From assembly GCA_036971715.1 (NCBI GenBank), contig JAVHJL010000007.1, positions 2,604,001 through 2,668,000 of the forward strand: DNA of 64,000 bases. Reading direction: 5' to 3'. The notes below the pieces were generated by a model. It saw only the letters and a list, made by a program, of their open reading frames with translations, ran no database searches and was not told the DNA's origin. Made by a program: the position numbers and the translations under genes. The stretch is from Arthrobotrys musiformis (Eukaryota > Ascomycota > Orbiliomycetes > Orbiliales > Orbiliaceae). Position 1 is the first letter of the stretch, and every line of letters starts with the position of its first letter. Positions 22,592 to 35,900 of this stretch are shown here, in pieces.

Positions 22592-25500
22592 TCCCTTGAT
22601 TCAGGTACGGATTCTTCATGATTCGTCGATTCATTACAATTGTCTCAGTGCCTGAATATCTCCCCCGGACCATGAAGCCTATCGGACCCCCATCGTCCGA
22701 ATGCGTATGTTAGATTTGATGAGGATCTAGACCGTCGGTCAAAGGTCTGGGGTTCGCATACGGTTGCGTAGACGGGTACCGGGTAATAGTATTTTCAAGG
22801 TTATCCTCGAGCGGGGTCCGTATGCGCATAGACTCCACCATGGGCTTTGATTGCTGTGATGATGTAAGAGAGAAGAAGTAATTCTTTTGATTCGGATGAT
22901 AGGATATATTAGTTGTCTCGTACCCTGGACCACGGGGTGCTCAAATCGATTAGGAACTGAAGCTCAGCCACCTTATTTTCCCTTTATGATATCTGGATAC
23001 GAAATCCGTTAGTTGTTATGGTCACTAGTTGATTGTAGTTACGCTAGTTTGTAAAATAAAACTGTTAGAATTAGTTGTATACTAGCTGAGAGTTATGAAT
23101 TCGGAATATGTGGTAAACTAATCTGACTTCATGAACATTGACAAGTATAAGCCACATTGCATAGTCTGAACGCCGGTGTCTTGCAATGAGACAGATTTGT
23201 ACAACATCAGTGCTTCATTGATCATTTGATATTCCTTGAATGCCCCTCGTGTCCCAAGCCGAGCTCAAATGCTCCGGGGGTGTTATTCCATTTTTTGTTT
23301 TTTTCTTGTTGAAAACTGGTTTGGGGGTTACTCTTGCTTGAGAGGTAATTTTGCGGCCGCTGCTTTTGGCGATAGCTTGTGTCACTGCGGAGGGCCGCAG
23401 AGGAGAGGGGGCCGGTAACAGGTACCCGTAGTCTTGGCTGAGCTAGGTGGCTGAAAATGGCCTGGTATTTTTCAGGGGAGTCTTTCGAAAAACCCCCAAG
23501 TTCATTGCTTAGCCTGCTGAGATACCTTGGTATTGACGTATGTTATTCTTTGGTAAAAAATCAATGCACGATCGAAATCATGATATCACAAGATCTTTAG
23601 CATTTCCGCAAGTTGCACCGGATAACTTTTGAGCCGGGCGGTTGCTGTTGAGGCTAGTTTTGCTTAACTTTTTAACTATCACGACGTATGCACGGAATTC
23701 TGAATCATTCAGGTACGGCGGTCCAGATTCGATTGCCAATTGCGGGAGATCTGATTATCAAAGTGAAGCGATCAAGGAACGGTGTTTAGGGAGGACAAGA
23801 AACCGGTATATGCATGAATAGGATATTTGGTAATGTAAATGCAAGATGCGGACTTTGAAGAGGCCACATGTTCGACAATCGCCAGCTGATGGAAGACATT
23901 TCGGCGGCGTGCATGATTAGGTTCTTCAAGTCGGTATATATCTTTTCTGCATAACGTTATAGATTCAATTTTCGGCCATGATGGGCAGTCATGCGGCCGA
24001 CGACCATCGACTGTCTACAACACAAGGGTTCCTGAATTTTGACGTTGAAATAAATTTTTTGCCAGGGGAAAGCCACACGGGTAGGATCGAAGAAGGGAGA
24101 GGGGGGGGTTCGAGATCGATCACTTAGCTACCTAGACTAGGATTTCTGGTACCTGACTAGTACAGATCAATGCGATTGTTTGAGAGCGGTCTAACCTTGG
24201 TTTGTGGAGATAAAAAAAAACATATCGACTTACCGGTCAAAGCGTTTTATTCGCATTTAGATGTATATTTTTTTTTTCTGTAATAAAAATGCGATTGAAA
24301 CCGATCTCTTGCATTGCCATCTGCGGCTGAGGGTTGTAGACAGGAAACGGCTCCCCGGTATGCATATCAGTAGTTAGTCGAAAAGGCTTCTAAGAATTTT
24401 TTTTTTTTTACCCCTGACAAGACCCGGGCCAATCTCATCGCGAAGCAAGCGAGAGTCAAATGCACGATTCGTGAGAAGTGCATTGTTCTTCATGCGGCGG
24501 GAAGTGCCCTTTGTTTGAGCTCGGGCCCTGGGGGACTGTGGTGAACCGGAGATATGATATAAATGTTTGGAGGTCTTTAGAACGAATATCGAGGTTGGTA
24601 TAATGGGAAAGATGAACCGAAAGGGTTCGAGGGTGCATGTGCCAGGTTATGCGAGATTAGCGGGCTGTCTGTGTCCAGCTGACGAACGCCCCCCGATCTT
24701 CGAGGCTTTCGGTTGGATTTGAAAGCCGCTGTCATTGGATTGGCGAGCCTGGTCTTCCTCTTTGTAAGTGATCGAATTTGTGAAGATTCAATATGGATTT
24801 CGATACATTCCATCACGATCAAAATACGAGACAAATTCGAAGATGTCTACTCCTTCGAAACAGTGAACAAGATGGCCAAAGTTCAAAAACATGAAAAGCT
24901 TGTCTCCCTTGCCGAAATCACAGCGTCCTGCTTGGCGACCAACTGTTTGAGGCAGGATATCGCGAGATGGAGTTAGGTTGGTGGAACTTGCTGGTTCGTT
25001 CTTGCTAACTAACTAACGGCAGTTGGCTTGGTTTCGTTCTGTTGTCCGTGAGGTGTTTTGTTGGCCATGGTCGCACACTTTGTACGAGCGCACGAACACA
25101 CCCACACCCAATCTCTGCTTTTCCCCGGGCCGCACTTAATTTTTTCTCTCTTCCCTTTTTATTCCCCTAATTCATTCTCTCATCAGTCGGCTACGGAATC
25201 GATTTAGGCGCAAAAAAGGAGGGGCACAGGCCTTGCGCAAGCAGGGAGTTAAGATCAGCGAGAGACATAACTTACGAAACGACGAACAGCGATTGGCTTA
25301 TACGCGTTATCTGCGAGAAGTTACCTGTTGGAAGATGTTCCCCACGACGGGAACATTTGGAGGAGGGGGGATAACAACACGACGACCAAAAAGCAGGATC
25401 AACTAGTAACTTGAAGATTGTAGACGTTAAACGGGTACAATCTAAGGGGCTTAACATGTTTCAGCTCGGAAAGACGGCCACAACGGAAGTCAAAGTCGGA

Positions 25501-28500
25501 AGCGATAACTTTGATCCTGGAAATCCTGCTGTGTGTGTCTCAGGAGGGGGTACTGAGAAATGCGAAAAGCGATGGCATCGATGGTGCAAGAGGTGTGAGG
25601 TGTCCTTAGTTGGGAAGGGCCGCTGAGTCCGCTGGGTACCGGCCGCGGCCGCAGGACGGAAATCTAGGCCTGCTCGAGCCGCATTGTGAGCAACAACAGT
25701 TTGAAAGGTGCCCAAGCTGGGTTGCATATGCATCGGGGGACTCGGGCATACGCCCTTATCTCGTACGGGGACAGTGAATCATTGTCTTGGATATTGGAGG
25801 GATATGTTTCCTTTCTTTTTTCCCTTAATATGACAGTCTTCAAGGTAAGTAGCATAAGAGAGAGAAAAAATCTTCCCTGCTTCTATATTGAGGCCCAATT
25901 GTCAAAGTGTCTCCAAGACATCTGGGGATGCTAGGTCGTGCATAAGCGAGAGCGGTGCTGATATTTGACCGATCACCAGATCTTGCATTAGGAGACGTTC
26001 GGAGCTGAGTCTGTCGGAGAAATTGTGCGGTCTTTCCCAGATCTGGGCCAGTTCCTTCCAGGGTTGCGGAGTTTTAGGAGGAAAGGCTTTTGCTCAGCCT
26101 CTACCAAGACTGACTCGGCACTGAGGGCTTGCAAGATTTGGGGATGGCTCCGGTCGCTTTTGAACTGTGGCCTAGCACTATGTGTGGCTAGAACGGAGGT
26201 CTTTGACAGGTTTCTGCGAGACATACCCGCTGAAGGCGTTATTTAGTCGGAGGGAACAGGAAAATCCTGCTGCGGATGTCTGAAACGAAATCTTGGTCCA
26301 AGTCCTCGCAAAACGACTGGGAACGATCCCTCGTGGGTGCGAGTGAAAGACTTGACTGGACCACACAGTCTGAGCGCACACAAATCCTTTTCGTGGGTGC
26401 AAATAACAATGTGGACAAACGGAAAATTCGGGTTATCAGCTGCCAAAGGTTCCTTGTGGACCTCCCTGCAGATGGGAGCACCCGTTGAAGCCTTGGTTGC
26501 CGAATCCCCGCCGGATAAGTTTGCTCCTCCAGGAATGGAGCGTCGGTTAGCGAAAGATTCGGTGGCTGTCGATATCATGGCTATGGGATTGAGATAACTT
26601 CGCCAAGAGAACTTCTTCTGGCTAGAGGCAAGACATGGCTTGGAATGTTGATCATAAGCGACATTTGATACTCCGTCGGCGGTTCTCGGCCAAGTTCTTT
26701 GGACATCATGACTTTCCAGGCAAGGCGTCAAAGATGTTTTATGCCTCTTTCATCGATTGACTCGAAGTTTCACGATTCGAAGACAGTTCCCCGTTATCCA
26801 AGACGCTTATGATTGTTTAGGACGAGGAAAACATCTCGCTCTCGCTTCGACGGGACTTCCCATATGCAAGGTGGTGGTGGTGGAAGATTCAATTCTCATA
26901 ACTCCGTCAGTAGGATCGTGACAAAAATCTGTTCACTACCAGAACCGGCGGTCACAGTCAGGGCACCCGCAGTTCGAGCATTGGAATGACGGGATATTAC
27001 GACTAGCATATTTCTGGGATGATGCTTCGATGCCTTCGATAGGCATCATGGCCAGCAAGTATCGACTCTCGTGTCCAATTGCTGAGCGCCTGGCAATCCG
27101 AGAATTTTGACATACGACAAACGTGCCTCCCAGATCTGCACGACGACACGAGCGAGAAAGAGACGGAACGTTGAACCATGAACCTCTTGTTTGGATAAGC
27201 CAGGCTGCGTTTTAGTTGGTCGTGTTTCTCTTTCGTATGCAACTGCTGAACCAAATAGAAGAGCCGGTATGGTGGTGGTTGGGATCCAACAAGGTGACCA
27301 AGTTGGACTGGCGAGCTACCGTACGGATACGGTATCGCCGCCGTCCTTAACTTGGAAGTATGAAGTGCTTTAGGCGGCGATCAAAAAAAGGAAAGAAAGA
27401 AAGAAATCGCCTGAAAGCCCGGTAAAACTTGACAGTTGGCACAGGCGACCTGCAAGGCCAAGTACTCCATTCTATCCTGAATGGCCGGCTTTTGCGGTAT
27501 CTTCCAATGGTCCCCGGACCAGACTATGGCCAAGATTTTCCCTATCGATGGACCCATATCTGCATTAGCGTATAATGAGATTTGGGGTGCAAAGACTCCT
27601 CCTGCATTATCTGGCGGTGGACATCAGGAGAATGCATTTATGTCGCACAGCTAGCGAGATAGTGCATCGTATTTTTTGCCCTAATTCAGCCAACGGTGTT
27701 GCTATCTGTGCGAGAGCGAACTCTTCAGCGAAATGAGAAGGCTATACCGGGCCAACTTGAGGCCTTGCTGGGAGGGTTAGGTGCGGCATACCGTGACCGC
27801 TAGGCTATAGGCCTTGTCGAACATCTCCGCTACCCTATTATTCAGCGGCAGGCCATTGACGTGATCCGTGCGACCAGATCAGTCCTTTCCGAGTAGCGAA
27901 CGCCGTTATCCATATGCGTCGACGCTTCTCCCTTCATGATCGAAGATTGAAATGTTAGTTTGGGGGCCTAGTTGACGTGTGAGGCCTTTGCAATGGTTCT
28001 CGGGCTCGGGTTTTCTTGCTGTGAAGTCGAAATTTCCCCCCCGGTCTGACTAGCCCAGGCATTTCCACAACCGTCTACCAACCCGAATACCAGCGCTCGC
28101 CAGCTCCCCAGTACTAATTTCGTGTGATCTGCTTCGTTAGCTAGCTGGCTTTCCGGGGCCAGTCGAGGCCGAGGCAGATGTTTCATTTGGACCAACCAAT
28201 GTCGTTGGAATTTGTCGTGTTGTGGTGTTGCATCCAACATGGCAGCAAGCGAATCGGTGCACGCTGTGACAGTAGCAAATATGAACGATCATATAGCTCT
28301 CAAAATGATATCGACGGTTTCAGCTTTACGGCTTCCAAATGCAAACCTCGGAAGATTGCTGGGAATTCGGGCCATCGATCGAGTCTTTTAAAGTTGCTTC
28401 GGAATCGTACGAAACGGTATGCCCTTGTTCCTGGCTCGTTAGCGAGCTTCGCGTGGCGGCATCTTATACCTTCGCGAGCCAGAAAGAGGGGGTGTTGGAG

Positions 28501-30217
28501 CAACTTCAAATCAACATTCCAGCCAGAGTTTAATCTCAATTTCAACATATATGGACATATCTGGATGCTCGGTAGACTTCATCCAAGAATTCCAGTGAAT
28601 ATTTGTGAATGTTTTCGGTTGAAATTGCTTGAAATTGCACAGGTATGTTATTGCTACTCCACCGGCCACTTCACTTGATGCGATGCCTGGGCCCATCTGC
28701 ATATCTTAATCATTACTCTAGGCCGTGCTTCATCGACGCTGACGCTTTTGTACAGACCACGCTCTTTTTTCTCCCATCGGCTAAAATGAACGAACGAGCC
28801 AAAGATAAAAGAAAAGAAAAGAGAGAAAAACAAATCTACGAAGATGATCGATTCTTGATACTTTGGACGCTAATTGCTATTCCTTGCTGGTAGCTGGTCC
28901 TGTCGTGCGCGCAATTCTCAATGTTGCCTCGAAGATTGCTTTGTTCTTTGCATGGTTCGAAATATTGTTTTTTGAGCGCACGAAGAAAGAAACAAAAGAC
29001 AACGGCTTTTTACCAATTATAGACGCATGGTCTGCGTAATTGATACCAAAAAAGAATATCATATATTTCCAAATTTCGGCTCGATTCCCTCCACAGAAGG
29101 AAACCATGGGTGACGAATGCGTCCTGGTAAAACTGGGATAGGAATGCATTCCTTCGGTTCTTTTTTCTTCCCATTACATCAACTTGATGCATATGACTTC
29201 CCCACTGGCACTAGACGCTTCTATCACAAGGCGTCCATACCTGTCAGAGAAATTCCTGGCTATTGCAGGTGGCCCCCCCAGGGAAAAGCAACTATCAGCT
29301 GACATGCACAAGGTCCCTCCCCTGCTCCATGCCGCCTGTCCACAAGCCCAGGTAGCGCCCGTATCCTAGACATCCAGATTATCAGGCGCCTTCTGTGTCG
29401 ATTCCCCGGATAGGAAATTTCGCTGCATCGGTCCACGTTCCTCAGCGTGGCGCGTTGGCAACGACAGTTGAATGAATGCTTTAACAATTTGGATCGATAC
29501 GAAACCTTCTCGGTCACCGGGTTACCTCATCATCAATATTCGAGAGACAATGGAATCCTCAATGTCATTAAGGACCATGACAATCAATGAAGGATTTCAG
29601 AACGACCGCAAATTTGCTAACGATCCGATGAGAGGCTGGATGCCCCAGATACAATGCTATCATGATTTGTTAATGCCTTCATGAGACGGTTGGCGATTCT
29701 CATAAATCAGAGTGAATCTCGAACTGTAGAAGTTCTCTTTTGTTTTCGTCATTGCATGTTGGCTTCTTCTGTGAGCTTCGTCTATACGCGGTTCTCGATA
29801 GCCATCGTCAAACGATTACACCACTCTCGTTTCATCTACAAACCACACTCGTTTTTTCTTTCTTTCGTTCTTTCTTTGCTTTCTTTAGTTACACTCGTTT
29901 TGCAGATTCTGATCAGGAAAGGACCGACTTCGATCCTTCAATTCTTACCAAGCAGAGTTTATCGTTTTTGGGTTTTCGTTGGGATCACTCACACCATCAA
30001 GAAGAATCGTCCTCCAACAACCTCAAAAAGTATCTCGCGCGCACACCTGGCCATTCTAGACCACCCCACGAGCTACACATAAAGTCCAAAAAAACTTTAC
30101 TGTATTAACTCGAGGAGTAACCTAAAGGGCAAGATCTGCGTCTGCACGGCCTTGAGGACGGTGGAGCAAGTTTTAGGTGTGTTGTCGTCACGGTCTTCGA
30201 CGTATCGCTCCGGGTCC

Positions 30218-30222
<5 letters not shown>

Positions 30223-30252
<30 letters not shown>
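30223..30252. repeat. GA dinucleotide array
   Basis: Fifteen perfect GA dinucleotides lie about 210 bases upstream of the WetA-like start codon, probably within its transcribed leader or core promoter. GA/CT tracts are common in fungal 5' leaders. Confidence 0.9.
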
Positions 30253-30254
<2 letters not shown>

Positions 30255-30461
30255 ATATTCTTTGTCTCCGCGGAAGGCACTTCTAATCAAAGAGGGGAGA
30301 ACGAATTATATTGGTTCGAAAGTTGAACTAAGGAAGAAAAAAAGAATATCGTCACCGGGTCCTCTATAACTTGGGGGACTGATAGAGGGGCCTTGGTTCC
30401 TTTTTTTTCCCGTTTCGACTTGACACATTCCTGGGAGGTATTCCGGGCGACTTGAGTTCAG

Positions 30462-32978
30462 ATGTGGAAGCAAGACGAGAGTAAGGATGCCTACGTTTCC
30501 GAAAACGGGGTCCAGTCTGAATCATGGTGGTCGAAGGCCTCTTCCTGCAGCACTGTAGGAGCGGTCGCACCTGGTGAGCAAATGGATTCTTTGTTCGCAG
30601 AATACTTGCATGCGCAGTCGACCACCGAGGCAGGATCTGAGGGAAAAGCAAGTGCAGAGGACCAGACCGGGCCCCTCAGGGCAAGGTTCGAGCATCCGCA
30701 CTCGATTGGATCTTACATACCACCCCAAGTCCCCGGGATCGAGGTTACCATGAGTGAAGGCCGCCACCACCCTACCCCATCGTGGGCTAGACAAGACGGC
30801 TTTGAGACAAGCGGAACACCGGATATCCTTGACGGTGGTAGCGGCAGTCTTAAAAATTTCAGGGACGAGAATGGGAGCGAGAATGAGAACGCAGGCGAGG
30901 ACGCTGTTGCAGTTGCAGTTGCAGTTGCGGAGGGAAAGTACCAAGGACGGGGAGGAGGGGGAGAAGAGGCTGGTGGTGATATCAATGCTAGACTCGATCA
31001 AACCCCAGTTGGACTCACCCTTGCCATTTCAGCAGCAGCAGCAGCAGCAGCAGCGGGAGCAGCAGTTGATGGTGTGGACAGCAGCAGCATTATCACTAGC
31101 ACTTACAGGCATTATAATTCAGATGCCAGTGCTGGTATTGGTGCCAGTGCCAGTTCCAAAAAGGATGGAGAGCTAGAGCGAACCCTAAGCCCGTTAACGT
31201 TGGACTCGACTGCGGACCTTAATAAGCCCAAGGCCGACCAATTGCAATCGACGTCTGCTTCACCTCTGCCCGGCTCCTTCTCCTTAGTGAAACCCGAAGG
31301 TCCTAATAAACAGGGCTCCTCACCCTCATCGTCCTCTCCTGTGAATATATCTTCTCCCATTGCCTCTCAACATCAACCTCATCTTTCTCTCCCTTATGCT
31401 CCAACTCCAACTCTGCCATCAAACTCCCCCTCCCCCTGTGCTACTACTAGTACTAGACTCAAGCCGGGCTATTTGACGAACTCAACCGCAAGACGTTCCC
31501 TGTCTGCAGTGCAACAGTACCGCCTCTTAGACGAGCGTCAGGCTAAAAGAGCTCCACTCTGGAGACGACGAGTTAATTATAAAAGCTCATTATCCGACCC
31601 CGAAGAAATGCTCGCAACAGCTCGAACTCCCCAGGCTTATGACATAGCAAGCCCTAATACAATGACCGAATCCATGAGGTATCAGGCCCATTTGGAGCCC
31701 TCACATTTTCTACACGGCAGCAGCAGAGAGCAGTCTGCAACAGATCACGGAGATTTGTTCCCGCTTTCCCCGCCACTATCTAGTGCCCGCTCGAGCTTTT
31801 TGTGCCCGAACAACAATGTTGCACCTCACATAAACGGCAACTATAACCTGTCCACCGAATCTCTCCCTTCCAACGTCGAGGCAAACGCTATTAACTTGCT
31901 CTCTCGACCTCACAGCATGCCACAACTTCAAGAGCAAATAGAAAACCCCTACAGCACCGCTCAGGGGCGCCAGTATCTTCATCACTCCCCAAGCAATGAA
32001 TATCTCTCACCGGGGAATTCTTTTGAGGACCCAATGATGAAGCCTCAGCCACCTGTAAGCGCCTATTCTGGTCTTAACGCCTCATGTCCCGTCACGGAGC
32101 CTTTCGACCTGGAAGATGCTGAGGGATCATCATCCTCCGCCCAAGGATCTTCACCTCAAGCCTGGTGGGGTCAGGGTGCTGGTCTGGAGCTCGCACAGGA
32201 TGGAGCTTCTATGATCTATCCTGCCAGTTCTACCCCTTCTGCCACTCCAAGCGCGTTCACAACTTTACCGAACATGTCGCCCAAGCGTCGGTTCAATCAA
32301 ACACCCTCAAGCGACAACCTCCACAACCAGCTTTTGATGCTCCAACACCAGCAACAGCCTCGTTCACCGATGCTTGAACAGGACCGGATATATGCATTCA
32401 TGAACGGGCAACAGACTCACTCTGCTATGCCTTCTCCTCCAGGATCTCCTGGCTATTATTTTGGTCCGCAGATTACGAGCGATAGTTTTTGCTCCCCAAC
32501 GAATCCGACGGGTGTCAATTTCATCGACCCATTCAACAACTCAGGGCATCATCAGCCACAGCATCAACAATTCAACACCTTTCCAAGACGGACTCCGCTC
32601 TCAAAGTCAATGCTAGGATACGATACCCCAGTACAGTCTACTCCACCAATGCCCATCCGAACTGTTCCATCTCACGCCAGCCATTCCAATGGCATCATAA
32701 CAAGGTCTTCATATCTACGAAAGTCTGGCAGCCTCGGCAGGTCCGCACGCATGCCACCAATTGGAAAGAACGATCCAAAAGAAGTCTCCTTTGTCAATTT
32801 TACCCCTCACGATGCTACCAAAATCCTAAGTGGAGTTGCACCAAGTGGCAGTTCCAAAACCAAGGCACGAAGAGAGCGGGAAGCCCAAGAGAAGAGGCGA
32901 AAGCTGTCAGAGGCAGCAGCAGCCGCCGTTTTGGCTGCTGGTGGTGACCCTTCGGCTATCGAAAATATTGGTTTCTGA
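30462..32978 (+). CDS. wetA: WetA-like developmental regulator
   Basis: An intron-free 838-residue frame. The last roughly 85 residues carry the segment I recognise from WetA proteins: FVNFTPHDATKILSGVAPSGS, then SKTKARREREAQEKRRKLSEAA and VLAAGGD. WetA acts last in the BrlA-AbaA-WetA conidiation cascade and controls spore-wall completion and dormancy. The N-terminal MDSLFAEYL resembles the conserved start region of the family. Between the ends the protein is low complexity: a VAVAVAVA repeat, poly-Ala from a CAG run near 31030, and Ser/Pro/Gln-rich stretches, consistent with a disordered regulator. It is longer than Aspergillus WetA (about 550 residues). A CAG acceptor-like trinucleotide directly precedes the ATG, so a 5' exon upstream is possible. 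The gene has no neighbour within about 9 kb on either side. The name rests on remembered family similarity of the C-terminus. Confidence 0.72.
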   Translation: MWKQDESKDAYVSENGVQSESWWSKASSCSTVGAVAPGEQMDSLFAEYLHAQSTTEAGSEGKASAEDQTGPLRARFEHPHSIGSYIPPQVPGIEVTMSEGRHHPTPSWARQDGFETSGTPDILDGGSGSLKNFRDENGSENENAGEDAVAVAVAVAEGKYQGRGGGGEEAGGDINARLDQTPVGLTLAISAAAAAAAAGAAVDGVDSSSIITSTYRHYNSDASAGIGASASSKKDGELERTLSPLTLDSTADLNKPKADQLQSTSASPLPGSFSLVKPEGPNKQGSSPSSSSPVNISSPIASQHQPHLSLPYAPTPTLPSNSPSPCATTSTRLKPGYLTNSTARRSLSAVQQYRLLDERQAKRAPLWRRRVNYKSSLSDPEEMLATARTPQAYDIASPNTMTESMRYQAHLEPSHFLHGSSREQSATDHGDLFPLSPPLSSARSSFLCPNNNVAPHINGNYNLSTESLPSNVEANAINLLSRPHSMPQLQEQIENPYSTAQGRQYLHHSPSNEYLSPGNSFEDPMMKPQPPVSAYSGLNASCPVTEPFDLEDAEGSSSSAQGSSPQAWWGQGAGLELAQDGASMIYPASSTPSATPSAFTTLPNMSPKRRFNQTPSSDNLHNQLLMLQHQQQPRSPMLEQDRIYAFMNGQQTHSAMPSPPGSPGYYFGPQITSDSFCSPTNPTGVNFIDPFNNSGHHQPQHQQFNTFPRRTPLSKSMLGYDTPVQSTPPMPIRTVPSHASHSNGIITRSSYLRKSGSLGRSARMPPIGKNDPKEVSFVNFTPHDATKILSGVAPSGSSKTKARREREAQEKRRKLSEAAAAAVLAAGGDPSAIENIGF

Positions 32979-35900
32979 CCTCTCGCCACGGGCTCGGATG
33001 ACTCAAAATGCCTTGCCCATTTACCAATCTGTCCTACATAGGTGTCTTGGAATCTTCAAAATCTTTGTGGTATCTTTTCCTTTTTCTTTTTTTATTTTCT
33101 GCCTTGCTTTCGTCGGTGTTCTGTATACCCTTTTGCGAATATCAAAAACTTGGGAAGATTTATTTAGTTGGGCTTCTTTTTTTACTCCTTTCTTAGGTTC
33201 AGGGATTTTCATTTGGGTGTTCCACGTTCCACAGCGGTAAACGGGGTTCGATATTGGTATTCGGGATCAGACTGGGCTCTTCTTTTTTGGTATTATCGAA
33301 TTATTCTGATTTTATTCGTTTCGCTATTGTATTCAAATTTCGGAGATAGCCCCCTGGGGTGTACATGTGATCCTACTACAGCTACTACAGCATTGGAACT
33401 CTTTCCTTTTACCACAAATTTTATCTCCTTGTACGATGCCTCGACCGCTATGCGCTGACAAGCTAGAAGGATCTCTACTAAATTTCGCTCTACGTGCGAA
33501 GTTTCAAGCATGTGCCACACGACTTTCATGTTTTTCCCCTTCTTTTCCCCTTTCGTGGCGACTTCCGTGCCGAAACGATAACGACTGAGAGCATTTTGGG
33601 ACCGAAGACGACGACTACTGCCTCACGCTTTCCTCCCGTGGCACCCATCCGTTTACCTCGAGCCGGTTCTCGCCAATCTCGTTTTCCACGCCTCAAAACC
33701 CGGCTTACCGAGAAGCGTGTCATCTTCGTGGCCTCGTTTCTTTTCTCACTCTCCCTCACAAACTATGTTTAATCACTCATTCAACCGCTTTCCACGCCTT
33801 CCTTCTAGCGTTTTACTTGTTCTTACCGATACATCCTTTCCACAGTTTTCCTTTCCTCATTGTTATTGCTTCCGATACACTTATTTTTTGCCTCACGCGA
33901 GGAAAGTCTATATCCTTTCATCCTTCTAAGACACTTTTTCTCTATAAATTCTATTGTAATAGGCTTTACAGCCACAAACCCACTTTTCTTCTTCTTAAAG
34001 GCTAAAGGCCAGCCTTTGGTCAATTATTTTATTTTCTTATTCTCTACTTCGTGTCCACACTACCAACTTGGCATTTGACTTTATTTTCTTATTTTCGAGT
34101 ACATATCGCCCTGTTTCCTTGGACTTCCTTCAGTTCTGTTTCTTGATTGCGAATTTAGCAAGATGGTTGTAACGGCTTGTTTCCACTTTTCCTTACCAAA
34201 ATAACGTTGGACTGTGTATACATAAGTATTCTAGCCACTGGAATCTAGCTTTTGGATATAAATCTAAAAAAAATGAAAAAATTATTTTATAACCGAAGGT
34301 GCACGAGATATCCCGTGTAAAAGGATCGACGATAGATATTGTACGTAACTCGATATCTAACCCCAGGGTTACAGAGAAGTGGGGTTCTTTAATCTTCGAG
34401 GTCAGGAAGACATTCCTCTCTAATTGGGCGGGTTCGAAACCCTCTTCCTGTGGAGCTGGAGACTTTGGTGAACGCTAATGCACTCCTAGACGGTCAGAGA
34501 AAAATTCTTTCCTGTCTGAACAATAGGTATAGTGGCCTCGTAACCGGTATTCGTCAACTAGTGGACAATGAGACAATGGGTGAGAATTGTAGCGCCACGT
34601 TCTATCTGACAATGGGTTTATGCTGGGAGGATCCTAGAAAATAGTGAGGTTTAAGAAGGTAGCGTGAGACGGTACCCACGGTACTTTTGAACCGTAGGTT
34701 AGGGCTAGTTGATTGTACTTCGGATTAGCCGATCGGTGAATGGCGGGATTTCAATAGGAGGGGGTCTCAGAGAGAGAATAGGCTAGACCCAAGATAGTCT
34801 GGAGGGTTGACAGTGACTGATAGTGATAGGACGATACTACCGTTTACCCCTCACATCACTAAGGTATCTGAGGTACCCCCTCCTAACGCTATATTCGTAC
34901 GATTTAGAGTCTTGGATTCATAATAATGTGACTGCAGTTCGTAAAGAGAAACATCCAAATTGTCCGACTCAGTCCATTGCGATTTTGATATACTGACCCC
35001 ATAGGGGGTGTGTCTAACCATCATTCCTTGCTATGCGAGCGAGCGCCACCATCCAGGCCAAGGCTTCCTATGACAGACACTAATGCAATCCACTGCCTCA
35101 GGCTTTGTATTACCCGCTGGAAAAGCAGCCTCCTCTCCACGGTCCCACCCGGAAGCTAATACAGGAGGCAGATTTTGTGGATATTTGACATCCACACATC
35201 GGCTGTAGAGAGCCCAGAATTTTTTTTTTTTAGGAATAAACGGTCTAGATTATTGGTACAAATATCAAGGCCCCCCATGTCACTATATGTTTCTCCGGGC
35301 CGTGAAAGACCTTCGCCTCTGCCGGCTCTATCCAAGACGAAGCTAGGGAACCTTGGAGGGGGGTGATCTGCAAAAAATCTTCTAGTATGTCAACCGACAC
35401 AGTGTGACTTTTGAAGATATTTTCCGATTACACTCCGCAATTGCTCCTACATGCTGCAACAGCCTGGGCCTTCTCTTGGTGGGAGTCTATTCCAATGAAT
35501 GGCATTCACTCAGTACAAATAAATATTATAAAGATCGATCCGCTAGCACGCGAACGTTTCATCAGAATGGGAGTTGGAATGTTGAAGATCCTGCGCACGG
35601 GACTTCCCAACTCTCCGATATATTTTGTTTTAAAAAAATTTCTTTCCTTTTGTTCTTTTTAGAAGAGGAATCTTTGATGCCGCATGGTTTCTGCTGATCT
35701 TTGATCGCGATTAGATTGTGAAACTTTCTCTGTGCTTTCTCTCCCTCTCTCTTACGGGTTTTGGCTTTGGTGGATTTGTTGGGATTTGTTGGAAAAGGTT
35801 CACTTTTTTTTTTTTTTTTGCAGCGAAATTTCGAAACATACCGAGGCGCAATTTGGGGGGATCCCAAGGAAGAACCCATGCCTCATCTGCGTTGGAAGGT

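Larger units (their letters stand above)
20903..30461. other. 9.5-kb gene-free region upstream of the WetA-like gene
   Basis: No open frame here has recognisable domains or a plausible multi-exon structure. The longest are 162 codons (26243-26731, minus) and 166 codons (28178-28678, plus). CpG dinucleotides are common, so the DNA does not look strongly RIP-mutated, and I see no transposase or reverse transcriptase signature. A CCGG repeat lies at 22575-22591. From about 29740 the plus strand becomes pyrimidine-rich (TTTCTTTC runs near 29850-29890), as in fungal leaders. A pure GA array lies at 30223-30252. The region probably holds an extended promoter and a long 5' leader for the gene at 30462. 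Confidence 0.5.

Noticed and set aside
26025..26731. Overlapping open frames on both strands, up to 162 codons
   Set aside because: The openness in several frames reflects a low density of stop codons; no motif, signal or consistent gene model emerged.
34380..34455. Possible tRNA around a GGGTTCGAAACCC string
   Set aside because: Only a partial T-arm is present; acceptor and D arms do not fit.
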